64,000 nucleotides of DNA from Leifsonia sp. Leaf264 (lineage in GTDB: Bacteria > Actinomycetota > Actinomycetes > Actinomycetales > Microbacteriaceae). The position numbers were made by a program, and so were the translations under genes. Numbering within the stretch: position 1 is the stretch's first letter; each line of letters begins with the position of its first letter. Shown here one piece after another: positions 24,848 to 32,009 of the stretch. The notes under the pieces were generated by a model. That model had not been told where the DNA came from. It made no database searches and worked only from the letters and a program-made list of their open reading frames with translations. The DNA is taken from the NCBI RefSeq assembly GCF_001422325.1, contig NZ_LMMR01000007.1, positions 635,834-699,833 on the forward strand, in the 5' to 3' direction.

Positions 24848-25764
24848 GCGTTGCTCCTCGAGAGGGTGGTGTCGGTCGGGATGTCGGCGAGCTCGCAGCG
24901 CCAGGAGTACTGCGGGCGCCAGCCGAGCAGCTCGCGCGCCTTCGCGCTCGAGAACGCCGGCTGCGTGCCGGTGAGTCCGGATGCGAGGGCTTCACTGCCC
25001 GGCACGAAGCGAGGGAGCAGTTCGGCGAGCGGATGCCGGGCCAGGGCGTCGTCGGCGCCCACGAAGAAGGTCTCGGCGTTCTGGATGTCGCCCAGCCTCT
25101 CGAGCAGCACCGCGACGAAGCGCGAGACGTCGCGGGCGTCGACGTAGTTGAACAGCGCCGGCGCCGAGAGGGCGGGGTCGTCGAGGCGTTCGCGCACTGT
25201 GTGCCCCTGTTGGGTCGGCGCCCCCTCCCACTCCTCGGGCGCGATGACGAAGCATGGCCGGAACGCGGCGAACCGCACGCTGTCACCGGTGCCGCGGGCG
25301 AGCATGCGCATGCTCTCCTCGGCCACGAGCTTCGAGACCCCATAGGCGTGCCAGGGCCGCGGCGGAGTGCTCTCATCGAGCGGGAATGACGGCGGCAGCC
25401 AGCCGTTCGGCGCCCCGTAGCCGAGCACGGTCGGGCTGCTCGCGACGGCGATGCGTTGCACGCCGGCCGAGATCGCCGCCTCCATCACGCCGAAGGCCAG
25501 TGCCGTGTTGGTCGCCAGGATGGTGCGTTCCGGTGCGCTGAACGGCACGGCGATCGCCGCCAGGTGCACGACGGCATCCGGGCGGAGGCGAGCGAACAAC
25601 TCGGCCGTGGCTGCGGGGTCGGTGAGGTCGACCGCGAGCTGGTCGACGTCGAGGCCGGATGCCGCAGCCCGGTCGACCGAGACGACGTCGTGGCCGGCAT
25701 CCGTCAGCCCCGCGATGACGCTGCGACCGAGACGGCCGGAGCCGCCGGTGACGACGGTGGTCAT
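24844..25764 (-). CDS. NAD-dependent epimerase/dehydratase family protein, possible uronate dehydrogenase
   Basis: This is a 306-residue extended SDR. The nucleotide motif VTGGSGRLGRSV is at residues 4-15; the active site shows ASSPTVLGYG and the YGVSK motif (Tyr-x-x-x-Lys). In an operon with an aldarate-type dehydratase, KdgD and semialdehyde dehydrogenase, the expected role is uronate dehydrogenase, oxidising hexuronates to aldarolactones with NAD. The sequence alone does not prove this; an epimerase or other sugar 1-dehydrogenase is possible. Its ATG overlaps the stop of the upstream dehydrogenase gene. Confidence 0.75.
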   Translation of the reverse strand: MTTVVTGGSGRLGRSVIAGLTDAGHDVVSVDRAAASGLDVDQLAVDLTDPAATAELFARLRPDAVVHLAAIAVPFSAPERTILATNTALAFGVMEAAISAGVQRIAVASSPTVLGYGAPNGWLPPSFPLDESTPPRPWHAYGVSKLVAEESMRMLARGTGDSVRFAAFRPCFVIAPEEWEGAPTQQGHTVRERLDDPALSAPALFNYVDARDVSRFVAVLLERLGDIQNAETFFVGADDALARHPLAELLPRFVPGSEALASGLTGTQPAFSSAKARELLGWRPQYSWRCELADIPTDTTLSRSNA

Positions 25765-27200
25765 CGGGCGCCCGCAGTCGCGCCGGCGGTCGATTCCGCC
25801 ACGGATGTGGCCGCCGATGCGGCCGCCGCCGCGTCGAGCGCCGGATGCCCGATCGCGAGCTCTGAGATGTGGACGGGCGACCCCGTCGCCAGCGAGATGT
25901 TCGCCGCGATGCCGACCGAGACCGAACGCAGGCCGTCGGTGTAGTCGGACGGGCGGCCGAGCGGGTCGTCCGACGGGCCGCGGAACACGTCGGCGAGCAG
26001 CAGCGCGTCGCCGCCCCCGTGGGCGCCGTCGCCGTTCTCGATCGGCACCTCGCGGGCGAGTCCCCAGTGGTTCTGCACGATGAGGCGCTCGCCGCTTGGG
26101 CGGAGCGCGGCGCCAACAGAACCACCGGCGGCGGCATCCGCCCGGGGATCCTTCTGCGCACTCGGATCGAGCACGAGAGCGCCGTCGTCGCCCACCGTGA
26201 CGGCACCACGCTCGACCACCTCGAGTTCGGCGCGGCCCTTCGTGCCGTTGACGGCCACGCGATAGCCCTCCCACGGAGCGTGAGCGTTGAGGGCGTAGCT
26301 CAGGGTGGCGCCGGAGTCGTAGTCGGCGATCACGGCGATGTTGTCCTCGATGGTGATGCCGGCGTCGAAGACGTCGCGGTCGCGCAGGTAGCCGTCGTGG
26401 TTCTCGGCGTCGAGGTAGAGGGCGCGCAGTCGCTCGTCGTCGCGCAGGTCGAGCTCGAAGGGATCGTGGGCTCCGTCGTGGGTGCCGCGTGGGTTGCGCT
26501 CCGGAAGATCGCGCCCGGCGATGTTCTCGGCGCCGTAGAAACGCAGGCCGCCCGAGGCGAAGACGCGGGTGGGGGTGGCGTCGATCCACCAGTTGACCAG
26601 GTCGAAGTGGTGCGAGGCCTTGTGCACGAGCAGTCCGCCCGAGTTGGCCTTCTCGCGGTGCCAGCGCCGGAAGTAGTCTGCGCCGTGCGCCGTGTCGAGC
26701 ACCCACTCGAACGTGGCCGAGGTGACACGGCCGATCGCGCCCGAGCTGATGAGCTGCTTGAGGGCCGAGTTGCGCGGCGAGTACCGGTAGTTGAAGGTGA
26801 CGACCACGCTGCGGCCGGTGCGCTCGGCCGCCTCGACGATGGCGCGGCATCCGTCGGCGTCGATCGTGAGCGGCTTCTCGACGACGACATCGGCTCCCGC
26901 CTCCAAGGCACGCACGATGAGGGCGGCGTGGGTCACGTCGGGGCTCGTGATGATGATGCGGTCGACGGATGCCTCGCTCACCATGCGCTCGAGGTCGTCG
27001 GGGTGCCAGCGGCTCGGCTCGGCCGCGCCGGCATCGCGCATGCGCGAGGCGTAGTACTCGATGCGCGTGGGGTTCGGATCGCTCAGTGCCACCAGTTCGG
27101 CGACGTCGCCATGCGCGCCGAGGATCGCGTCGACGTACATCTGTGCGCGGTGGCCGCTGCCCACGAGGGCGTATCGGAGGGTCGACATCGGTGTCATCAC
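25761..27200 (-). CDS. Gfo/Idh/MocA family oxidoreductase (large form)
   Basis: This is a 479-residue dehydrogenase, longer than usual because of an inserted segment in the C-terminal domain and an Ala-rich tail. The Rossmann motif is VGSGHRAQMYVDA, the EKP motif is VVVEKPLT, and GGLLVHKASHHFDLVNWW carries the conserved His residues. It resembles the group that includes alpha-N-acetylgalactosaminidase-like and retaining glycosidase-type Gfo proteins, but this is uncertain. It heads the five-gene oxidative operon. A second ATG at 27188 is an equally good start. Two LacI-type sites lie 50-100 bases upstream. Confidence 0.82.
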   Translation of the reverse strand: MMTPMSTLRYALVGSGHRAQMYVDAILGAHGDVAELVALSDPNPTRIEYYASRMRDAGAAEPSRWHPDDLERMVSEASVDRIIITSPDVTHAALIVRALEAGADVVVEKPLTIDADGCRAIVEAAERTGRSVVVTFNYRYSPRNSALKQLISSGAIGRVTSATFEWVLDTAHGADYFRRWHREKANSGGLLVHKASHHFDLVNWWIDATPTRVFASGGLRFYGAENIAGRDLPERNPRGTHDGAHDPFELDLRDDERLRALYLDAENHDGYLRDRDVFDAGITIEDNIAVIADYDSGATLSYALNAHAPWEGYRVAVNGTKGRAELEVVERGAVTVGDDGALVLDPSAQKDPRADAAAGGSVGAALRPSGERLIVQNHWGLAREVPIENGDGAHGGGDALLLADVFRGPSDDPLGRPSDYTDGLRSVSVGIAANISLATGSPVHISELAIGHPALDAAAAASAATSVAESTAGATAGAR

Positions 27201-27249
27201 TCATTTCGCTGATCGGTTCCGGATGCAGGCCGCTGTGCCGCGGTCATCC

Positions 27250-27264
27250 AGAAAACGCTTTCCA
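27250..27264. promoter_or_regulatory. LacI-type operator 1 between the uronate operon and its LacI gene
   Basis: AGAAAACGCTTTCCA fits the pattern RGAAAACGNTTTCY shared with the sites at 27.28 and 17.99 kb. Its position suits repression of the minus-strand operon. Confidence 0.65.
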
Positions 27265-27280
27265 CGAGGCTAACACCCCG

Positions 27281-27296
27281 GAGAAAACGATTTCTA
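27281..27296. promoter_or_regulatory. LacI-type operator 2 between the uronate operon and its LacI gene
   Basis: GAGAAAACGATTTCTA contains AGAAAACGATTTCT, an almost perfect palindrome. It lies just upstream of a TAGGTT -10-like box (27301-27306) for the LacI gene, so autoregulation is likely. Confidence 0.65.
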
Positions 27297-27349
27297 GAGC
27301 TAGGTTGGATCTCGATCGATCGACAGCCCTCGCGCGCGACGGGAGAAGC

Positions 27350-28390
27350 ATGGGACGCATGACAGGCATCACCGGCATCGATGACGTCGCCCGCGCTGCC
27401 GGCGTCTCGGCGTCGACCGTGTCGCGCGTGATGAACGGCCGCGCCGGTGTCGACGCAGCCCTGGTCGAGCGGGTGCGAACCGCTGCCACGGCCCTCGGCT
27501 ATCGCCCCAACCCTCTCGCCCGCAGCCTCGTGCTCGGACGCACCCAGACCATCGCCGTCGTGGTGCCCGACCTCGCCAACCCCACCTTCCAGGGCATGCT
27601 GCGCGGGGTCACTCTCGCAGCGGCACGCGACGGCTACAGGGTGCTGGTGGCCGACACGTCTGAGGACGTCGCCGCCGAGGAGGCCATCGTGCGCGAGACG
27701 CGCCGACGCTGCGACGCGGTCGTGCTCTGCTCGCCGCGGATGCCGACGGACGTGTTGACGGCCGCCGTCGCCGCGCTCGATCCCGTGGTCGTGATCAACC
27801 GCTCGGTGCCGGGCATCCCCGGTGTCTCGGCCGACTACCGCGCCGGCATCGTCGACCTGCTCGAGCACCTGGCCGCCCTCGGTCACCGGAGGCTGGTCTA
27901 CGTCGCCGGGTCGCCGTCGAGTGCCTCGGATGCCGCACGTCGAGCCGGTGTCGCCGCGTTCGCGCAGGCGCGACCCGACGTGGAGGTGCGCACGGTGGAG
28001 GCCGGCGCCACCTTCGGCGACGGTGCAGCCGCGGCATCCGTCGTCATCGACAGTGGTGCGACGGGGGTTGTGGCGTTCAACGACCTCGTGGCGATGGGGC
28101 TGTTGGCTTCGCTCGCGGCGCGGGGCGTCGCCGTGCCCGCCGAGATGTCCGTCGTGGGCTTCGACGACATCCCGTTCGCGGCTTTCACGACGCCGGCGCT
28201 CACGACGGCGGCTGTGCCCGTGGGCGAGCTCGGGGAGCTGGCGTGGGGCAGGCTGGCCGCGCGCTTCGCGGGGGAGGAGCCTGAAGGCGACGTGGTGCTG
28301 AGACCCGAGCTTCGAGTGCGGGAGAGCTCGGGCCCTCCACCGGCCGCGGTCGGGCGAACCGCGCGCGCTGCGCGAACGGGGCGATCGTGA
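27350..28390 (+). CDS. LacI family transcriptional regulator (uronate/DUF6807 regulon)
   Basis: This is a 346-residue repressor. The HTH reads GIDDVARAAGVSASTVSRV, with hinge PNPLARSLVLGRT; the effector domain carries VVGFDDIPFAAFTTPALTT. The ATG at 27350 follows GGGAG. Three similar palindromes, two beside this gene and one before the fused dehydrogenase-DUF6807 gene, suggest one regulon controlling both. The next gene, an alpha/beta hydrolase, overlaps by 4 bases and is probably co-transcribed. The C-terminal 20 residues are Ala/Arg-rich and look non-essential. Confidence 0.88.
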   Translation: MGRMTGITGIDDVARAAGVSASTVSRVMNGRAGVDAALVERVRTAATALGYRPNPLARSLVLGRTQTIAVVVPDLANPTFQGMLRGVTLAAARDGYRVLVADTSEDVAAEEAIVRETRRRCDAVVLCSPRMPTDVLTAAVAALDPVVVINRSVPGIPGVSADYRAGIVDLLEHLAALGHRRLVYVAGSPSSASDAARRAGVAAFAQARPDVEVRTVEAGATFGDGAAAASVVIDSGATGVVAFNDLVAMGLLASLAARGVAVPAEMSVVGFDDIPFAAFTTPALTTAAVPVGELGELAWGRLAARFAGEEPEGDVVLRPELRVRESSGPPPAAVGRTARAARTGRS

Positions 28391-29538
28391 GCGGCGTGCT
28401 CGACGGCTACGAGGACTGGCCGGCGTACGTCGCGGCCGCCAGGGCCGCCCTCGTCGAGCGGTGTGCCGGAGAGTCGCGACTGTCGGCGGCGCTCGGACTG
28501 CCCCGCCCGGTCACCGCCCCCGACGTGCGGGTGATGGGGCGGGAGGCGCGGGACGGCCTCGAGTACACCGAGCTGCGCTGGAATCCCGGCTTCGGCCCCG
28601 ACACGGCGGCCTGGCTGGTGGTGCCCCTCGATGCCGACGGCCCGCTGCCCGGAGTGCTCGCGCTGCACACGCACGGCGGCCAGAAGGTGATCGGTGCCGA
28701 ACAGCTGGTCGATCTCGGACCGGCATCCGTCAACCCCACGCGAGCGATGGCCTTCCGAGCGACGTACCACGATGGCCTCGCGCCGGCAGCCGAACTGGCC
28801 CGGCGCGGCTTCGCCGTGCTCGTGCACGACGGCTTCCTGTGGGGGAGTCGGCGTTTCGCGGGGGATCGCCGCACCGCCACATCCGGTACTCCGGCCGGTG
28901 CGCCCGTCGCGCTCCATCTGCCGGCGCTGGCGCCGGCCCCGGGTGCCGTGGACGGGGGCGAGACAGCCGACGAGGCGGCCGCCGCCGATCGGCGCTCGGT
29001 TCAGCTCGAGCATCGCATCGCCAAGGCGGCCGGGGTGATCGGCACCAGCGTGGCCGGCACGGTGCTGCACGACGACCTGCAGGCTCTCGCGGTCCTGGCG
29101 GCGTCCGACAGCGTCGATCAGACGCGTCTCGGTGCGTTCGGATTCTCGGGAGGCGGCGCCAGGGCGCACCTGCTCGCTGCAGAGGCACCGAACGTGCGCG
29201 CCGTCGTGGTGAGCTGCATGATGACGACCTTCGCGGCGCTCGTGCCCGACCACATCGACCAGCACTCCTGGCTGCTGCTCACGCCGGGCCTGTCGCGGGT
29301 GACCGACTGGCCGGAGATCGGGAGGAACGGCGACGGCCCGAACGACGGGCAGCGGATGCTCGCCCAGTACGCGCTGCATGACCACCTCTTCACCGGTGAC
29401 GGAATGCGAGCGGCCCACGACATCCTGACCGCACGGATGCCGCTCTACACCGGCTCTTTCCACGAGAAGACGCACGTGTTCGACGCCGAGATGCAGGACG
29501 AGGCCTGGCGGTTCCTCGCCGACAGTCTCCGCGCCTAG
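28387..29538 (+). CDS. Alpha/beta hydrolase, dienelactone hydrolase/acetyl xylan esterase-like
   Basis: This is a 383-residue hydrolase. The nucleophile elbow is GAFGFSGGGARAH (GxSxG); the oxyanion-side motif LALHTHGGQKV and a late His in SFHEKTHVFD complete the triad outline. No signal peptide is seen, so it acts in the cytoplasm. Its GTG overlaps the LacI stop. In this context it may remove an ester (acetyl or aromatic) from an imported sugar acid, or hydrolyse an aldarolactone. Both are inferences. Confidence 0.78.
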   Translation: MSGVLDGYEDWPAYVAAARAALVERCAGESRLSAALGLPRPVTAPDVRVMGREARDGLEYTELRWNPGFGPDTAAWLVVPLDADGPLPGVLALHTHGGQKVIGAEQLVDLGPASVNPTRAMAFRATYHDGLAPAAELARRGFAVLVHDGFLWGSRRFAGDRRTATSGTPAGAPVALHLPALAPAPGAVDGGETADEAAAADRRSVQLEHRIAKAAGVIGTSVAGTVLHDDLQALAVLAASDSVDQTRLGAFGFSGGGARAHLLAAEAPNVRAVVVSCMMTTFAALVPDHIDQHSWLLLTPGLSRVTDWPEIGRNGDGPNDGQRMLAQYALHDHLFTGDGMRAAHDILTARMPLYTGSFHEKTHVFDAEMQDEAWRFLADSLRA

Positions 29539-29543
29539 AGCCG

Positions 29544-29566
29544 GGAATGCGCTTTCCGACTAGAAT
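29544..29566 (+). promoter_or_regulatory. LacI-type operator next to the glycerate kinase -10 box
   Basis: GGAATGCGCTTTCC (29544-29557) is a palindrome with one mismatch. Its reverse complement GGAAAGCGCATTCC closely resembles the 8.7-10.1 kb operators. A TAGAAT -10 box (29561-29566) follows directly, so a bound repressor would block it. Confidence 0.6.
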
Positions 29567-29572
29567 GGATCG

Positions 29573-29593
29573 ATGATCGGCGCGGAGGTCTGA
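29573..29593 (+). CDS. Possible 6-codon leader peptide before glycerate kinase
   Basis: An ATG lies 6 bases after the TAGAAT -10 box, the leaderless spacing seen elsewhere in the window. It opens a tiny frame, MIGAEV, ending at TGA 28 bases before the glycerate kinase start. It may be translated from the very 5' end of the mRNA. Nothing shows that it regulates. Confidence 0.3.
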   Translation: MIGAEV

Positions 29594-29621
29594 TCAGCGC
29601 GGACGAGAGGAATGCCGAGCG

Positions 29622-30770
29622 ATGACAATGGTCGTCTTCGCCCCCGACTCGTTCAAGGGCACGCTCGGCGCAGCGGATGCCGCCAAGGCCCTGGCGGACG
29701 GCTGGGCCTCGGTTCGTCCGGCGGACGAGCTGCGCCTCGTACCCATGGCCGACGGCGGTGAGGGAACCCTCGACGCCTTCGAGCTCGCCGTGGCCGGGGC
29801 TCGGCGCGTGCCGGTGACCGTCGACGGACCCGATGGCCGACCCGTCACCGCATCGTGGCTGTGGCTGCCTGCCGCTGCCGGGCACGGTCCCACGGCGGTC
29901 GTGGAGCTCGCGAGCACCTCGGGGATCACGCTGCTCGATCCGCTGCTGCCGTTCGATGCCCACAGTGTCGGCTTCGGCCAGGCCATCGCCGCCGCGCTCG
30001 ACGCCGGCGTCGACCGCCTGCTCCTCGCCCTCGGGGGCAGTTCGTCGACGGATGGCGGCGCCGGCGCTCTCGCAGCGCTCGGCCTCCAGCTCAGCGATGC
30101 GGCTGGGCGCCCGATCCGGGTCGGGAATCGCGGCCTCGCCAACCTGGCGGCGATCGACGCCTCCGCCCTGCGACCCCTGCCCCCTGGTGGCGCCGTCATC
30201 CTCAGCGACGTCGACAATCCGCTGCTGGGCGAGCGCGGCGCTGCGGCCGTGTTCGGTCCGCAGAAGGGGGCGACCCCATCGCAGGTCGAGGGTCTCGAAC
30301 GGGGCCTGGCTCGCTGGGCGTCGCAGGTTGCGATCTCCACCCTGCCCGTGCGAGCGGATGCCCCCACTCCGGGCGCGGGTGCAGCCGGCGGCACCGGGTT
30401 CGGCCTGCTCGCCTGGGGCGCGACCATCGCGCCGGGCGCTGCAGCGGTGGGGGCGGCACTGGGGTTGCCCGCGGCTCTGGCGGGGGCATCCGTCGTCATC
30501 ACGGGCGAAGGCCGGTTCGACCACCAGTCGCTGGCGGGCAAGGTGCCGTCGTACGTGCTGGATGCCGCGGGCGTGGCCTCGAGCTCCCTCGGTGGCCGGC
30601 CGCCGATCGCGGTGGCCCTGGTGGCCGGGGCGATCGAGGCTGATGCCACGGTGTTCGCGGCTTCCGTCTCGCTCACCGACCTCGCCGGCGACAGTGCGGC
30701 GGCACGCACTGATCCGTCCCGATGGCTGCGGGAGGCCGGCGCCAGGCTCGCGCGCACCCTCGCCGGGTGA
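29622..30770 (+). CDS. Glycerate 2-kinase (GarK/GlxK family)
   Basis: This is a 382-residue kinase that phosphorylates D-glycerate to 2-phosphoglycerate with ATP. The N-terminal signature APDSFKGTLGA and the MADGGEGTLDAF motif are diagnostic; LLALGGSSSTDGGAG and VVITGEGRFDHQSLAGK are also family blocks. Glycerate can arise from sugar-acid catabolism, which fits the adjacent aldarate operon, although that route is predicted to end at 2-oxoglutarate rather than glycerate. ATG 29622 has GAGAGG upstream; ATG 29628 is an alternative. A LacI-type operator lies in the promoter. Confidence 0.92.
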   Translation: MTMVVFAPDSFKGTLGAADAAKALADGWASVRPADELRLVPMADGGEGTLDAFELAVAGARRVPVTVDGPDGRPVTASWLWLPAAAGHGPTAVVELASTSGITLLDPLLPFDAHSVGFGQAIAAALDAGVDRLLLALGGSSSTDGGAGALAALGLQLSDAAGRPIRVGNRGLANLAAIDASALRPLPPGGAVILSDVDNPLLGERGAAAVFGPQKGATPSQVEGLERGLARWASQVAISTLPVRADAPTPGAGAAGGTGFGLLAWGATIAPGAAAVGAALGLPAALAGASVVITGEGRFDHQSLAGKVPSYVLDAAGVASSSLGGRPPIAVALVAGAIEADATVFAASVSLTDLAGDSAAARTDPSRWLREAGARLARTLAG

Positions 30771-30827
30771 GGACCGTTTCCGCACGCGGTCTGTTGCTCG
30801 GAGTGTCAGCGGCGCCATAATCTCCGC

Positions 30828-31412
30828 ATGACCGAGACCTCTGCAGTCCCGACCCCGCGTCAGTCCGCCTCCGCGACGGCTGCCGCCGCGCCGGTCGTCG
30901 CCCGTTCCGCCGGCGGCCTGCCGGGCTGGATCGCGGTGTGGTTCCTCATCTCCTGCATCATCCAGATCTACGACGCCCTGTTCGTGCTGACGAAACCGTT
31001 GTCGGATGCCGGCCACACCCTCGGCTGGTTCTGGCCCGGGCACCACCTCTATGCCGAATACGACCACAGGTACGCAGCCTTCGACGCCTTCGGCAGCGCG
31101 CAGAGCTGGCTCAACATCGTCGAGGCCGCGGTGCTGATCATCGCGCTCGTCTACCGGCGTCGCTGGAGCGGCGTGGTGATCGGGCTGATCGTGAGCGTCG
31201 CCACCTTCTGGAAGACGGTGCTCTACTTCGGCGTCGAGATGTGCAGCAACCTCGAGTACACCAGGCACGTGCTCGACTCCGGAGACGCGAAGGGCTTCCT
31301 CGCCATCGTGATCGCGCCGAACGCGGTGTGGATCGTCGTGCCCGCCATCGTGATCGTGGTGCTCGGGCGCCGCGTGTGGCGTGTGGGTGCGGCTCTCGCG
31401 CCGGCCGGCTGA
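30828..31412 (+). CDS. Multi-pass membrane protein of unknown function
   Basis: This is a 194-residue protein with four predicted transmembrane helices (about residues 33-54, 90-106, 112-130 and 155-180) after a 25-residue Ala/Ser-rich N-terminus. The loop between helices 1 and 2 is rich in His and aromatic residues (GWFWPGHHLYAEYDHRY). The four-helix arrangement recalls EXPERA-type sterol/emopamil-binding proteins, but I cannot confirm this. It is leaderless: CATAAT lies 6 bases before the ATG. Tandem 15-base repeats start at its 3' end. Confidence 0.7.
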   Translation: MTETSAVPTPRQSASATAAAAPVVARSAGGLPGWIAVWFLISCIIQIYDALFVLTKPLSDAGHTLGWFWPGHHLYAEYDHRYAAFDAFGSAQSWLNIVEAAVLIIALVYRRRWSGVVIGLIVSVATFWKTVLYFGVEMCSNLEYTRHVLDSGDAKGFLAIVIAPNAVWIVVPAIVIVVLGRRVWRVGAALAPAG

Positions 31413-31450
31413 GCGCTGCGCGGCTGAGTGCTGGGCGGCTGAGCGTCGGG
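31406..31450 (+). repeat. Three tandem 15-bp repeats spanning a stop codon
   Basis: Three copies of a 15-base unit beginning CGGCTGAG (31406, 31421, 31436) overlap the TGA of the membrane protein gene. Because 15 is a multiple of three, every copy repeats an in-frame GGC TGA, giving three successive stop codons in the same frame. Confidence 0.75.
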
Positions 31451-31517
31451 CCTGGCGCCCGCGATCCGTGTCGGCGCGGGCATCCGTTCGCCAGTTCTGG
31501 CCGTCTCCGCGGCGGGG

Positions 31518-31603
31518 GAGCGGCCGAACGTGGCGAGTGAGCACGCGGCGAGCGGCCGAACGTGGCGACTGAGCACGCGGCGAGCGGCCGAATGTGGCGA
31601 GTG
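31518..31603 (+). repeat. 32-bp tandem repeat, 2.7 copies
   Basis: Units start at 31518, 31550 and 31582 with GAGCGGCCGAAYGTGGCGA. The first two full copies differ by one base; the third is cut short after 22 bases. There are no spacers and no flanking cas genes. The repeat lies between the membrane protein gene and the GntR promoter. Confidence 0.8.
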
Positions 31604-31629
31604 GATGCCCGTCTAGCGACGCGCAGTTG

Positions 31630-31646
31630 TTCTAGCGAAAATAGAA
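31630..31646. promoter_or_regulatory. Probable GntR operator and promoter of the GntR-DUF1648 operon
   Basis: TTCTAGCGAAAATAGAA has matching 5-base arms (TTCTA/TAGAA), typical for a YtrA-type GntR dimer. A TAAGCT box (31647-31652) is followed by 6 bases and the GntR ATG, so the site abuts the -10 of a leaderless promoter. Confidence 0.6.
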
Positions 31647-31658
31647 TAAGCTGGGCCT

Positions 31659-32009
31659 ATGATCATCCGCATCGATCCGGCTTCGGCTGTTCCGCTCTTC
31701 GAGCAGATCGTACGCGCGGTGCGGTCCGAGATCCTCGGTGTGAGGCTCGTGGCCGGTGAGCGGCTGCCGTCGGCGCGGGAGCTCGCGACCTCCCTCGACA
31801 TCAATCTCCACACAGTGCTGCGGGCCTATCAGGAGCTCCGCGACGAGGGGCTCATCGAGCTGCGTCGAGGTCGCGGCGCCGTGGTCATCGGCGGGCCCGA
31901 CCTCGGGGTCGTGCAGCGGATCATCGCCGAACTCGGCAGCGAGGCCCGTTCGCGCGGCCTCGCCTCGGACACTGTGATCGCCCTGGTCAGAGAGGAGCTC
32001 AATCGATGA
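31659..32009 (+). CDS. GntR family transcriptional regulator, YtrA type
   Basis: This is a 116-residue regulator. The winged helix at residues about 12-75 contains GERLPSARELATSLDINLHT and the Arg-rich wing ELRRGRGAVV; only a short helical tail follows, so it lacks a large effector domain, as in the YtrA subfamily. Such regulators usually control a membrane-protein operon that includes themselves. Here the DUF1648 protein gene overlaps its stop by 4 bases and an inverted repeat lies in the promoter, which supports autoregulation. Confidence 0.88.
   Translation: MIIRIDPASAVPLFEQIVRAVRSEILGVRLVAGERLPSARELATSLDINLHTVLRAYQELRDEGLIELRRGRGAVVIGGPDLGVVQRIIAELGSEARSRGLASDTVIALVREELNR

Noticed and set aside
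31518..31603. CRISPR-like array
   Set aside because: The 32-base units are directly joined with no spacers and there are no cas genes, so it is a simple tandem repeat.
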